From the NCBI GenBank assembly GCA_022842935.1, contig JALHOP010000018.1:40143-104142 (forward strand): DNA of 64,000 bases, read 5' to 3'. The notes below the pieces were generated by a model, which did no database searches, had not been told where the DNA came from, and saw nothing but the letters and a program-made list of their open reading frames with translations. Of the stretch, positions 33,252 through 42,339 are shown piece by piece; the first letter of the stretch is position 1; the number at the start of each line of letters is the position of its first letter. The DNA comes from Myxococcota bacterium (GTDB lineage Bacteria > Myxococcota > XYA12-FULL-58-9 > JALHOP01). Made by a program: the position numbers and the translations under genes.

Positions 33252-33506
33252 ATGGCTGATGGAGAAAAAGCAGCGCGCCGTGAAGCCAAAGAGTTGTGGG
33301 ACGCCTCGCGGGCGGCCTTCAGCGCTGGCAACTACCGCGAGGTTCGCCGACTCGATCGGCTCACGGCCGAACGGGCGCCGGGCAGTGACGTTGCTGCCGA
33401 CGCGAAGCGAGAGCTGGAAGGACTGGGTCACGACCGCAATGTGTTCTACATCGCTGGTGCCGTGACTCTCATGTATGTGTTCGCGTGGGTCTACGCGCTA
33501 TCTTAG
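33252..33506 (+). CDS. Small C-terminally anchored membrane protein
   Basis: The 84-residue protein has a charged, TPR-like helical front (ARREAKELWDASRAAFSAGNYREV, in parts) and one C-terminal transmembrane segment (FYIAGAVTLMYVFAWVYAL). It would be tail-anchored with its helices in the cytoplasm. Only 7 bases separate it from gcvH. An upstream TTG at 33237 in the same frame is possible. Function is unknown. Confidence 0.6.
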   Translation: MADGEKAARREAKELWDASRAAFSAGNYREVRRLDRLTAERAPGSDVAADAKRELEGLGHDRNVFYIAGAVTLMYVFAWVYALS

Positions 33507-33600
33507 GGCTCGCGCAGCCAAGCTAGCGTATTGAAACGCGCGCCGAAGGCGACGACAAAGCTCACAGCCCTCGAGCCTTCTGCCAGATCCCAAGTGGGTT

Positions 33601-34236
33601 GTGAGACGTGTTGTGGCTATGGCTCGCTTCGAAGTCCTCATACCGCGTTCGGAGGTCCAGGCAGACCTGACCCTGGTCGTCGAGGTCCGCAAAGAAGGTC
33701 TCGTGGTCAGTGATCCCACGAGCGGGCGCGTCTTCACCGTGCGCGAGCGTAGAGTCGATACGCCGCCGCCGTCGCCTCTTCCGCCACCTGCGCCACCCAA
33801 GCCAGACGTGATGAGCGAGGTGTTCCATGAGGCGGGCCGCGTCTACGAGCATAAGTCCGCTAAAGCGGCCGCCGAATTCATCTTGGGGCTCGCCATGAAA
33901 GCCATCAAGGCGGAGTCGGGAGCGGTCTACATCTCGAGCATCAATCGCCAAGATCTGCACGTCGTCGCGGCGCGAGGACCCGCCGCGGCATCGCTCGCGA
34001 ACGCGCGGGTGCCGATGGGGAAGGGGACAGTGGGGCTCGCCGCACAAGAAGGTGTCGCCATCGCCGGTGGCAACGGCGATGCCTGCTCGCCGGCGCAACA
34101 CGATGGTCGCGTCTATGGCGCCATTCAGCTCCTGCACAAGAGCCAAGCCTTCAAAGCAGAAGATATGGGCGCCCTGGACTACCTGGCGGGGCAATTCGCG
34201 GAATATCTCGTCAACACGAACCAAACCGACGCGTGA
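33601..34236 (+). CDS. GAF-domain protein
   Basis: The 211-residue protein has an N-terminal strand-rich part, a proline-rich linker (TPPPSPLPPPAPPKP) and a GAF domain at about residues 80-205 (AAEFILGLAMKAIKAESGAVYI, then PMGKGTVGLAAQEGVAI and RVYGAIQLLHKSQAF). The ligand is not predictable. GTG 33601 or ATG 33619 may be the start. The stop overlaps the next gene. Confidence 0.7.
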   Translation: MRRVVAMARFEVLIPRSEVQADLTLVVEVRKEGLVVSDPTSGRVFTVRERRVDTPPPSPLPPPAPPKPDVMSEVFHEAGRVYEHKSAKAAAEFILGLAMKAIKAESGAVYISSINRQDLHVVAARGPAAASLANARVPMGKGTVGLAAQEGVAIAGGNGDACSPAQHDGRVYGAIQLLHKSQAFKAEDMGALDYLAGQFAEYLVNTNQTDA

Positions 34237-34808
34237 TGAATTACTCTATGAGCATGCGCTGGTTCTTGGTGCTCACACTCTTCACGCTCGGTACGGCGCG
34301 GCCTGCTTTGGCCGACGACGTACTCTTCTACTGGGTGGACAAGAAAGGCGCCGTTCACGCAACGCAGAACCTCGACGAGGTCCCAGAGCCCTATAACGCG
34401 ATGTATCGCGCGCGGCTCAAAGAGCTCGAAGAGGAGAAACAGAGGCAAAAAGCCGCGCCTGCGCCGGTCGCGACGCCGCCTACGCCGACCCCGGCGCCAC
34501 CGCCTCGGCCCACGTCCATCGCCGAGAAGGAGCTCGCCCGTCAGAAGAGCTGGCGTGCCGAGATGGCCAAGTGGCGTACTGAGCTGCGCGTCGCGACAGA
34601 GGACTTGAACCGCGTTCAGACGCAGCTCGATCAGGCGACCTTTAATCCGATATTGCGGACGACGCCACAGGCGCAGGCTCAGGTTGGGCCACTCGAGGAG
34701 CAGCGGGAGCGCGCTCTTCGGAGAGTCGAGGTCGCACGCAAGATGCTCGCCGAAGAGCTTCCGGCGCGTGCCAAGCGCGAGAGTGTGCCGCCGCGCTGGC
34801 TCGACTAA
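34233..34808 (+). CDS. Exported DUF4124-like coiled-coil protein
   Basis: After a signal peptide (MRWFLVLTLFTLGTARPALA), the protein has a short DUF4124-like segment ('YWVDKKGAVHATQNLDEVPE'). A Pro/Ala-rich linker and a charged coiled coil (ELARQKSWRAEMAKWRTELR, in parts) follow. The GTG at 34233 overlaps the GAF gene's stop; ATG 34248 is another possible start. A periplasmic location is expected; the role is unknown. Confidence 0.6.
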   Translation: MMNYSMSMRWFLVLTLFTLGTARPALADDVLFYWVDKKGAVHATQNLDEVPEPYNAMYRARLKELEEEKQRQKAAPAPVATPPTPTPAPPPRPTSIAEKELARQKSWRAEMAKWRTELRVATEDLNRVQTQLDQATFNPILRTTPQAQAQVGPLEEQRERALRRVEVARKMLAEELPARAKRESVPPRWLD

Positions 34809-34868
34809 CTCCACGGCGGGTTGTGTCGCTACGGCGCAGAGAGCGGCGGTCAACCCAAACCGGTGCAG

Positions 34869-35972
34869 TCACTTCAGGACGTCGTCAATGACGGCTCTCT
34901 CGCGTTCTTCGCTGTCGTAAGCGTTCGCGAGCTCGACGGCACGACGAACGAGGGCGCTTTTCGCATTTACCTTGACCGCGCGCATGACACCCTCGGCGTC
35001 GCGTTGGCGCGCCCCGACAATCGCGAAGTCCGGCGCCTTCCCGAGCGCGATAGCGACCTCCTGGTCTCCTTCGCTGCCGTAGACCACGTAGCCCAGCCGG
35101 TCCTTGGGAGAGAGCGACCGCTTGGTGACGCGGTCAGCGGGCTCGATCCGCGTCGGTGGACCCTTGGGCGGGGTACCGCTGTAGACCACGAAAACCAGGC
35201 CTTCAGCCGAGCTCGCCGGCAGACCCGCCATGACCTTGAGCCGCGCGATCCCGTCGCTATCGAGGGCTCGGCGCTCGGGAACGTAAGCTACGGCGCTCGG
35301 AAAGAGGTCACGCACGCGGATGAACTGGCCGCGCACATAGGCCAAGAGGTCGTTACGGTCGAGCTCGCGAAGCCCGGCGGCGTTGGGCGCCACCACCCCG
35401 AGCAAGACGTCGTCGGCAAGGCCCTCCGCGATCTCGGACGACAACCGCTCGGGCATCTTCGCGCAGTCCCTCGCGCACACGAGTTTGCCGTGCGTGACGT
35501 CGCCCACCGCGGGGGCTGGCAGAACCGCGGGCAATGTGTCGGGGGCGATCCCTTCGAGCATCGGCCATATTCCAACCGAAACGAGCACGGCGTGCGCGAG
35601 GACGATGCCATCGGGCGCCGAACCCGCCAGATGTGCGCTGTAGATACCGTCGCGTGGCACCGTGAAGCTGGCCGCAAACTTACCGTCGTCGCCATCGCGT
35701 GATGCGACTCGGGCGTCGATGACGGCTCCTTTGGGGTCCGTCAGATAGACCGTGAGCTCTGCGCCAGCTAGCAAGCGCCGCCGCCCGAAGCTCGGGTCAG
35801 GCGTCTTGCGTAGCTCCTCGAGGGTGATGGCGAGCTCGAAGGTCTGGCGGGCCCTGGCGACGCCGGGAGTCTGCACTACGGTGTATCCGACGCGGGTCCC
35901 GTCGTAGCGGCGCACCTCGCGGCTCGGCGGACCTGACGCCGCCATGACCAAGGCGGCGAAGAGTACAATCAC
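34869..35972 (-). CDS. Exported hypothetical protein
   Basis: The 367-residue protein has a short signal peptide (MIVLFAALVMAASG). Its N-terminal ~120 residues look immunoglobulin-like (ELTVYLTDPKGAVIDARVAS, then FAASFTVPRDGIYSAHLAG). The helical C-terminal half has no motif I recognise. It overlaps the DsbA-like gene by 4 bases and lies third in a minus-strand operon. It may be a client or partner of that thiol enzyme. Confidence 0.6.
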   Translation of the reverse strand: MIVLFAALVMAASGPPSREVRRYDGTRVGYTVVQTPGVARARQTFELAITLEELRKTPDPSFGRRRLLAGAELTVYLTDPKGAVIDARVASRDGDDGKFAASFTVPRDGIYSAHLAGSAPDGIVLAHAVLVSVGIWPMLEGIAPDTLPAVLPAPAVGDVTHGKLVCARDCAKMPERLSSEIAEGLADDVLLGVVAPNAAGLRELDRNDLLAYVRGQFIRVRDLFPSAVAYVPERRALDSDGIARLKVMAGLPASSAEGLVFVVYSGTPPKGPPTRIEPADRVTKRSLSPKDRLGYVVYGSEGDQEVAIALGKAPDFAIVGARQRDAEGVMRAVKVNAKSALVRRAVELANAYDSEERERAVIDDVLK

Positions 35973-36784
35973 TGACAGACGCCGCTATTGCGGTCGAGCT
36001 CCATCTCGAAACGGTCAGCGAAGGTGTAAAGCTCGGGATCGGGCTGCAACTCGCGGCCGTTGACATAGAAGGTCGGCGTCGCTTCGATGCCAACACTCAC
36101 CGCCGCTTGCTTGAGGGTCGCGACGCGATCGCGGACGGCCTGTGATGTGAGGTCGGCGTTGAATCGCTTGAGGTCCAGGCCGATCTTGGCCGCGAGGGTC
36201 ATGAGCAGTGGCGGCTCGAATTCGGTCGAGGTCGAGCTGAACAGCGCCGCGTGCATTTGCCAGAGCTTGTTCTGATTTCCAGCGGCGAGGAGCGCCGCGG
36301 CGGCATTCACGGACTGCGCATTGTTCTGAAGCGGGTAGGGGACGAAGACGAAGCGCACCTTCTTGCCGTAGCGGTGAAGTGCCTCTTCGACGCGAGGCGC
36401 TGCGTCGCGACAATGTGGACAGCGAAAGTCTGCGAACTCGACAACCGTGATCGGTGCGTCCTTCGCGCCGCGTTGTGGCGCGTCGTCCAGCTTGAGCGCT
36501 TTGGGCTTGCCACAGAAGGGCCCGCTGACCCTGCTGCTCATGAAGGTGCTGATTTCGTCGACAGAAAGGCCCGTCTGGGCCACGCGCGCGAGGATGGTGG
36601 AGAGGTGCTCGGCGGTCTTGCATTTCGGCTTGCTGTCGTTACAAGCGGCGAGCGTGAGGGAGCTGGTGCAAGAGCAGAACTCGTCGGCGGCGACGCGGGC
36701 GTAAACCTCGCGCTGCTTGGCGCTGAGCGCCGAGAGGTCGGGCATAGCGACCGTAAGGGCCAGAGAGAGCAACGGCGAAACCAT
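35969..36784 (-). CDS. DsbA-family thiol-disulfide oxidoreductase
   Basis: The 271-residue protein has an N-terminal Cys-containing helical region (EFCSCTSSLTLAACNDSKPKC, in parts). A thioredoxin fold with active site C-P-H-C follows in 'VVEFADFRCPHCRDAAPRVEE' (in parts), then a helical insertion and the cis-Pro in 'GIEATPTFYVNGREL'. Such proteins make or reshuffle disulfides in exported proteins. It sits 22 bases downstream of a lipoprotein gene. Confidence 0.85.
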   Translation of the reverse strand: MVSPLLSLALTVAMPDLSALSAKQREVYARVAADEFCSCTSSLTLAACNDSKPKCKTAEHLSTILARVAQTGLSVDEISTFMSSRVSGPFCGKPKALKLDDAPQRGAKDAPITVVEFADFRCPHCRDAAPRVEEALHRYGKKVRFVFVPYPLQNNAQSVNAAAALLAAGNQNKLWQMHAALFSSTSTEFEPPLLMTLAAKIGLDLKRFNADLTSQAVRDRVATLKQAAVSVGIEATPTFYVNGRELQPDPELYTFADRFEMELDRNSGVCQ

Positions 36785-36806
36785 GGCCGGCCTCTACGCC
36801 ACCGCG

Positions 36807-37715
36807 TCACGGCGGGGCAAGCGTCAAGAAGTCGATGAAACGCGGGTGCTTGCGCACCCCGTCGAAATCGTCGTGGCGCACGGCGCGGTCGCGGTAGCGG
36901 CTGTCCAGGGCGGTTGCCTTTTCGAGCTCGACGACGCAGCCGCTGACATCACGCGCCCGCGCGGCGATGCGGGCTCGGGTAAACGCGACAACGGCCACGA
37001 GAGGGTCGCCGGGCGACAGCCTCTCGGCCGCGAAATCGAGCCGCTCACTGGCTTCTCCGTCAGCGCGACGGTCCAGGGCCTGCTCCGCGCGCACGAGGCC
37101 AAGTTGAGCATCGATGCGACGCGTTTCGAACACCCGCAGGTCACGGACGCGGGGTACGCCAGGGTAGGTGAGCTCGAGCGCGACCATGTCTCCATCGGGC
37201 GAGGTTAGCCAAAGCTCGGATTCGGGCAGCACGGCGTCGCCCAGTTCCGCGAGGGTCGCCTGTGTCGCGTCGTCGGCTCGCGCGATCACGTGCTCGCCAC
37301 GTCTCTCGATGGTACCGAGCACGCTCGTTACCGGGGGCGGACGCGGCGTCACCCATCGCATGCCGGTGGCTTCGAGTCGGCCACCCATGCTCGAAGCCGC
37401 CAACCTGTCGATGATGACCTGGCGGTTGGCTGTTTCGTCGGCCACGAAGCCCGCAAGCGAGGGGTCGACCTCGAGCACGTCGTGCTCTTCGAGCCGGTCG
37501 AGCCGATGCTGGCGCACGCGCGGTGGCATGCCATCGCGCAGCTCGAGAAAGACCACCGATGGTGGTGATTGCTGAAAGCCGAGGGCAATACGTTCGTAAC
37601 GGACCCCCTGGACGCGGTTCGTCACTGGATTGACACGCGATGGCGGACAACCAGCCAGGATGCCGAAAGAGGCAATAAACAGGGTACCCCGGATGATTGA
37701 AACAGAGTGACGCAT
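36807..37715 (-). CDS. Lipoprotein with TPR-like C-terminus
   Basis: The 302-residue lipoprotein has a lipobox (FGILAGCPP). A beta-rich middle (VITSVLGTIERRGEHVIARAD-like strands) is followed by a TPR-like helical end closing with 'VRHDDFDGVRKHPRFIDFL', a form common at the end of TPR arrays. First gene of the DsbA operon. Function is unknown. Confidence 0.6.
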   Translation of the reverse strand: MRHSVSIIRGTLFIASFGILAGCPPSRVNPVTNRVQGVRYERIALGFQQSPPSVVFLELRDGMPPRVRQHRLDRLEEHDVLEVDPSLAGFVADETANRQVIIDRLAASSMGGRLEATGMRWVTPRPPPVTSVLGTIERRGEHVIARADDATQATLAELGDAVLPESELWLTSPDGDMVALELTYPGVPRVRDLRVFETRRIDAQLGLVRAEQALDRRADGEASERLDFAAERLSPGDPLVAVVAFTRARIAARARDVSGCVVELEKATALDSRYRDRAVRHDDFDGVRKHPRFIDFLTLAPP

Positions 37716-37760
37716 CCATTACCCTTTGAATCTGAGCCGCCCTTCGTTCACGTAGCCCCC

Positions 37761-38669
37761 ATGGAATTCGAAGACAAGACACAGATCCTCAAGGCCGCGA
37801 GCATTCCGCAACGCGGTGAGCGTCGCTCCGCTTGTCTCGTCGTGATTTCGGGCGCCGAGCTGGGGCGAATCTACAAGGTCGAAGGGCCAGAGATCATCCT
37901 GGGGCGGGGAGACAGCGTCGATATTCGTATCGTCGATGACGGCGTCTCGCGTCGGCACGCAAAGCTTGCTCAGAAGGGCGACTCCGTCACGCTCCTCGAC
38001 CTCGACAGCACCAACGGCACGTTCTGTAATGGCGAGCGTGTGGGCGAACGCGTTCTGCGCGACGGTGACAAGATTCGGATCGGCACGACCACCATTCTCA
38101 AATTCAGCCTGCAGGATGCGCTTGAAGAAGACTTCAGCCGCCGGCAATACGAGTGGGCGACGCGCGATTCGCTGACGGGCTGCTTCAACAAGAAGTACTT
38201 CGTCGAACGCCTACCCGCTGAGATCGCCTACGCCAAGCGCCACAACAAAGCATTGTCGCTTGCCCTGTGTGACATCGACCACTTCAAGCGCATCAACGAT
38301 ACCTACGGCCACACCGCTGGCGACGCTGTTCTGCGCAACGTCGCGCGCGCCTTGCTCGAATCGGTGCGTCAGGAAGACACCGTCTCACGTTGGGGCGGCG
38401 AAGAGTTTGCCGTCGTGATGCGCGACACCAAGGGCGATGCGGCGTTCGTCGCGGCGGAGCGCATTCGTCGCCGTCTCGAGGGGATGCCCATCGAACACGA
38501 TAGCGAGCGCATCCTCGTCACCATCAGTATCGGCATCGCGTCGTTCGGAGAGACAGACGCCGTACAGACGCCCGAGGCGCTGGTGCAACGTGCGGACGCT
38601 TACCTCTACCGTGCTAAACACCAGGGTCGCAATCGCACGGAGAGCCTGGCGCTGGGTGAGTTGGGATGA
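37761..38669 (+). CDS. FHA-GGDEF diguanylate cyclase
   Basis: An FHA domain ('IILGRGDSVDIRIVDDGVSRRHAKL', in parts, then 'LDSTNGTFCNGERV') precedes a GGDEF domain with 'RDSLTGCFNKKYF', 'LALCDIDHFKRINDTYGH' and the active-site loop 'SRWGGEEFAVVM'. It should make cyclic di-GMP in response to a phospho-Thr partner bound by the FHA domain. ATG 37761 avoids overlap with the divergent lipoprotein gene; GTG 37707 in the same frame is the alternative. Confidence 0.9.
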   Translation: MEFEDKTQILKAASIPQRGERRSACLVVISGAELGRIYKVEGPEIILGRGDSVDIRIVDDGVSRRHAKLAQKGDSVTLLDLDSTNGTFCNGERVGERVLRDGDKIRIGTTTILKFSLQDALEEDFSRRQYEWATRDSLTGCFNKKYFVERLPAEIAYAKRHNKALSLALCDIDHFKRINDTYGHTAGDAVLRNVARALLESVRQEDTVSRWGGEEFAVVMRDTKGDAAFVAAERIRRRLEGMPIEHDSERILVTISIGIASFGETDAVQTPEALVQRADAYLYRAKHQGRNRTESLALGELG

Positions 38670-39583
38670 GCATCCCCTGGCGCCTACCCGACGCGGTTAA
38701 GCCGGGCGACGTCGTGCGGGTCATCGCGCCCAGCGGCGCCTTCGACCGTGAGCGCTTCGATGCGGGGCTTGCCATCATCGAACGGGCTGGCTTCACGGTC
38801 CGCTATGACGATGTCGTCTTCAGTCGTCACCGGTACCTCGCGGGCAACGACGAACGGCGACTCGCCGAGCTTCGGCACGCGCTTGCAGAAGACGATTCCC
38901 GAGTGCTTTGGGTCGCGCGCGGCGGCTACGGCGCAACGCGACTCCTTCCGCACGTCCCAGTGGACGCAGTGCGTCGGGCCGGCAAGTGGTTGGTGGGCTT
39001 CTCCGACACGACGGCTCTCCACATGTTGTGGGCGCGGGCCGGCCTCGCGTCGCTTCACGGCGCCAACGTGACGACCTTGGCGCAATGGAGCGACGGAGCC
39101 AGGGACGAGCTGATGAGCTGGCTTACATCACCCGCGCCGCGCCTGTTCAGGGGCCGCGTGATGCGACGCGGTGAGCTGGTGAGCGGGCGCCTGCTGGGCG
39201 GGAACCTGACCGTGCTTGCGGCCATGGCGGGTACAGGGCTTCTACCGTCGCTGCGGGGCGCGATCGTGTTGCTCGAAGACGTCGGCGAACGTCCATACCG
39301 TCTCGACCGCGTGGCGACGCAGCTCGTGCACGCGGGCGTGCTCGACGGAGCCGCCGGGGTCGCCATCGGCCAGCTCACCGATTGCGCCGAGCCCAATGCC
39401 GACTACACGGCCCTCGACGTGCTCACCGACGTGTTGGCACCACTCGGCGTGCCGGTTCTCGCGGAGCTGCCGATTGGTCACGAACCTTCCTCCCGGGCCA
39501 TCCTCTCCGGAGCCTTGGCGACGCTCGATACCCACGAGGGCGTGTTGACGTTGCGCGGCCCCGATGCTTCCGTGAGCGTGTGA
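38666..39583 (+). CDS. LD-carboxypeptidase (peptidase S66 family)
   Basis: The 305-residue cytoplasmic enzyme probably removes D-Ala from recycled muropeptide tetrapeptides. The nucleophile S113 lies in 'WLVGFSDTTALHMLW', 'VARGGYGATRLL' precedes it, and the C-terminal His is in 'LPIGHEPSSRA'. The ATG overlaps the cyclase stop. It is the first gene of a coupled recycling set that includes mpl. Confidence 0.9.
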   Translation: MSIPWRLPDAVKPGDVVRVIAPSGAFDRERFDAGLAIIERAGFTVRYDDVVFSRHRYLAGNDERRLAELRHALAEDDSRVLWVARGGYGATRLLPHVPVDAVRRAGKWLVGFSDTTALHMLWARAGLASLHGANVTTLAQWSDGARDELMSWLTSPAPRLFRGRVMRRGELVSGRLLGGNLTVLAAMAGTGLLPSLRGAIVLLEDVGERPYRLDRVATQLVHAGVLDGAAGVAIGQLTDCAEPNADYTALDVLTDVLAPLGVPVLAELPIGHEPSSRAILSGALATLDTHEGVLTLRGPDASVSV

Positions 39584-40851
39584 AGCCGAAACAGGGCGCA
39601 CCCCTTCCGCAAGTGCAAGTGCCCGATATCGATCGGTGCATCCAGACGCTCGTCGCCGAGAAGACCTGTTCGGCTGCCGCTTGTATTGCCTCGGTTGGGG
39701 GGCGCATCTTCCACCGCGGCATTTATGGCTGTGCGGTGGCGCCGCCACCGGTGCGACGGGTCGCGCTCGACACCTACTTCGATCTCGGCGCCTTGACCCA
39801 GCCCTTGGCGACTGGCCTCGCCGCCATGGAGCTCGCGAGCCGGGGCCGCATCGATTTGGGCGCAAGTCTCGCCACCACCCTGCCCGAATTCCGCGATCCG
39901 AAGTTCGCGCCCATCACCATCGACATGCTCCTTGACCACACCAGCGGCTTCCCCGCGTCGCGCGACTTTTGGAAAGACATCGCCGCCGAGGAAGCAAAGC
40001 TCCGGCCAGAGCTCAAGACGATGGGTACGCGTAAATCCGTCGCGAAGGTTCGCAAGCGCATCGCCGAGCTTCGCTTCGACGCCGAGGCGGGTACCAAGGT
40101 CATCCCGAGCGACATCGGCTTCATGGTGCTAGGCTGGATCATCGAAAGCATCATCGAGACGCCGCTCGACGTGTTCCTCCAACGCGAAGTGTACCGCGAG
40201 CTGGGCCTCGACCAGACCCTTCTCTTCGTCCGCCATGACGAACCGCCCCCCAAGGTTGGACCTAGGCGTGTCTTCGCTGCGACCGAGCAGAGTGACTGGC
40301 GCGAGAAGCTCTTGCAAGGCCATGTCCAGGATAGCAACGCCTGGGCCATGGGAGGCGTCGCCGGCCATGCGGGACTCTTTGGCAACGTCGATGCCGTCTG
40401 GCGGCTCGTGCACGCGCTCTGGGAGACTTACAGCGGGAGCGGACGTAGTTTTCTCGCCGGGCCGGTACGGCGCTTCTGGACGCGCTCGAAGCGTTTTCGC
40501 GGCACCACCCGCACCCTCGCGTGGGACACGCCACCCGCGCATCATGCGCAGGCAGGCAAACGGTTCTCGCTGAACTCGGTGGGTCTCGCGGCGAGCAACG
40601 GTTGCACCATCTGGGTCGACCTCGCGACCGACATCATTGGCGTCGTGTTGACCAACGCCGCGCATCCCACGCTCGATGGCAAAGAGGACGCGCTCAATAA
40701 ATTCCGTCCGCGGGTCTACGAGCTCATTGCGAAACACGGGGAGGCTTTGCCGCCAGACCCAGCCAAGGCCGTGGGCGCGGCGGCGTTCTACACGCCACCG
40801 CTTGCCGGCAGCGGAGGCAACATCGCGACGATCCGAAAACCCGGACGCTAA
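39580..40851 (+). CDS. Beta-lactamase-fold protein without catalytic residues
   Basis: The GTG overlaps the LD-carboxypeptidase stop (GTGA). The 423-residue product aligns by eye to PF00144 serine hydrolases ('YFDLGALTQPLATGLAAMELASRGRIDLG', in parts; 'TIDMLLDHTSGFP'; 'GFMVLGWIIE'). The S-x-x-K motif (normally S-L-T-K) is A-L-T-Q at residues 71-74. The usual Tyr-Ser-Asp is P-S-D (176-178), and the late His-x-Gly is changed to Asn-Ser. It is therefore probably a non-catalytic peptidoglycan-binding or regulatory protein of the recycling pathway. Confidence 0.72.
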   Translation: MKPKQGAPLPQVQVPDIDRCIQTLVAEKTCSAAACIASVGGRIFHRGIYGCAVAPPPVRRVALDTYFDLGALTQPLATGLAAMELASRGRIDLGASLATTLPEFRDPKFAPITIDMLLDHTSGFPASRDFWKDIAAEEAKLRPELKTMGTRKSVAKVRKRIAELRFDAEAGTKVIPSDIGFMVLGWIIESIIETPLDVFLQREVYRELGLDQTLLFVRHDEPPPKVGPRRVFAATEQSDWREKLLQGHVQDSNAWAMGGVAGHAGLFGNVDAVWRLVHALWETYSGSGRSFLAGPVRRFWTRSKRFRGTTRTLAWDTPPAHHAQAGKRFSLNSVGLAASNGCTIWVDLATDIIGVVLTNAAHPTLDGKEDALNKFRPRVYELIAKHGEALPPDPAKAVGAAAFYTPPLAGSGGNIATIRKPGR

Positions 40852-40911
40852 GGCCAAGGGCCATCGACGCGTCGTCAGCAGCCGCTTGCTATTTGGAACT
40901 TCGAATACGGG

Positions 40912-42339
40912 GTGGTAGCGATTCCAACCGTGGGCAAGAACATCTACCTCATCGGTATCTGTGGGACCGGAGTCGGCGCTCTCGCCGGCCTCCTGAAGGC
41001 TCAAGGCCACGACGTTCGCGGCAGCGACGTTCACGCCTACCCGCCGATGAGCGACAAGCTGCGTGAGTGGGGCGTTCCGGTGCTCGAAGGCTTCGACGCC
41101 ACCCATCTGGCTCCGAGGCCCGACCTCGTGATCATCGGCAACGTCGTGCGCGCGAGCAACGTCGAGGCGGTGGCGGTGCGCGAGCAGGGCATCCCGCACA
41201 TGTCGATGCCGCAAGCCATCGCCGAGTTCGGCATTGGTCAGAAACACAGCATCGTGATTGCTGGCACCCACGGCAAGACGACGACGAGCGCTCTGACCGC
41301 GCACGTGCTCATGCACGCCGGCCGCGATCCCGGATACCTCGTCGGCGGAGCTCTTGTCGGCTATAGCGAATCGTTTCGCGCGGGAACCGGGGATTTCTTC
41401 GTCATCGAAGGCGATGAATACGACACCGCGTATTTCGACAAGGGCCCGAAGTTTCTTCACTACCGGGCTCGCACTGCGGTGATTACGAGCCTCGAGTTCG
41501 ACCACGCCGACATCTTCGCGGACATCGCGGCAGTCGAGAAGGCTTTCGCCGGATTGGTGAGCACCGTTCCAGCGGACGGCCATTTCGTGGTCTGGCACGG
41601 AGCGGAGCGAGCCAGACGCCTCATTCGCGAAGGTGCCAAGACCACACGTGTTACGACCTACGCCACCCGCAAGTCTGAGGGCGCGAATCTCTGGCTCGAG
41701 AGTTTCACGAGCGGGCCGCGGGGCCTGACGTTCACGCCAGTCTACGAGGGTAAATCGCTCGGCGAAATGACGCTGCCTCTTTGGGGGGAGTTCAGCGCCG
41801 CGAACGTCTTGGCCGTCATCGGCGCGCTGCGTGACGCGGGCCTCACCGCCGACGAGCTGCGCGCCGGATTCGCGAGCTTTGCTGGAGTCCGCCGCCGTCT
41901 CGAGTTGCGCGCCGAGCCTGGTGGTGTCGCCATCGTCGACGACTTCGCACACCATCCAACCGCCGTCGATGTGACCTTGGAGGCCGCTCGCACGCGCTGG
42001 CCGGGGCGCCGAATTTGGGCACTCTTCGAACCCCGTAGCGCAACGAGTCGCCGCAATGTGTTTCAGCGAGAGTTCGTACCCGCGTTCGCCAAGGCAGACC
42101 GAGTGATCATCGGGTCGCACGAACGTTTGTCGGAGATCGCGGCGGCGGAACGCTTCGACCCGCAGCAGCTCGCGCACGACATCATGGCGAGGGGCGTGGC
42201 GGCCCGTTTCGTCGAAGATGTCGACGCCATCGCCGACATCGTGGCCGCGGAGGCCAAGGCGGGGGATGTCGTCATGGTCTTTTCGAACGGCGCCTTCGGC
42301 GGCTTGCACGAGAAGCTCATCGCGCGGCTCTCGAAGTGA
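40912..42339 (+). CDS. mpl: UDP-N-acetylmuramate:L-Ala-gamma-D-Glu-meso-Dap ligase
   Basis: The 475-residue Mur ligase recycles the tripeptide by joining it to UDP-MurNAc. Motifs are 'YLIGICGTGVGALAGLLK', the ATP loop 'IAGTHGKTTTSAL', 'FVIEGDEYDTAYFDKGPKF' (in parts), a feature that marks Mpl rather than MurC, and 'VDDFAHHPTAV'. GTG start at 40912 or 40915. Its stop overlaps the phosphatase gene. Placement after the LD-carboxypeptidase fits murein recycling. Confidence 0.93.
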   Translation: MVAIPTVGKNIYLIGICGTGVGALAGLLKAQGHDVRGSDVHAYPPMSDKLREWGVPVLEGFDATHLAPRPDLVIIGNVVRASNVEAVAVREQGIPHMSMPQAIAEFGIGQKHSIVIAGTHGKTTTSALTAHVLMHAGRDPGYLVGGALVGYSESFRAGTGDFFVIEGDEYDTAYFDKGPKFLHYRARTAVITSLEFDHADIFADIAAVEKAFAGLVSTVPADGHFVVWHGAERARRLIREGAKTTRVTTYATRKSEGANLWLESFTSGPRGLTFTPVYEGKSLGEMTLPLWGEFSAANVLAVIGALRDAGLTADELRAGFASFAGVRRRLELRAEPGGVAIVDDFAHHPTAVDVTLEAARTRWPGRRIWALFEPRSATSRRNVFQREFVPAFAKADRVIIGSHERLSEIAAAERFDPQQLAHDIMARGVAARFVEDVDAIADIVAAEAKAGDVVMVFSNGAFGGLHEKLIARLSK

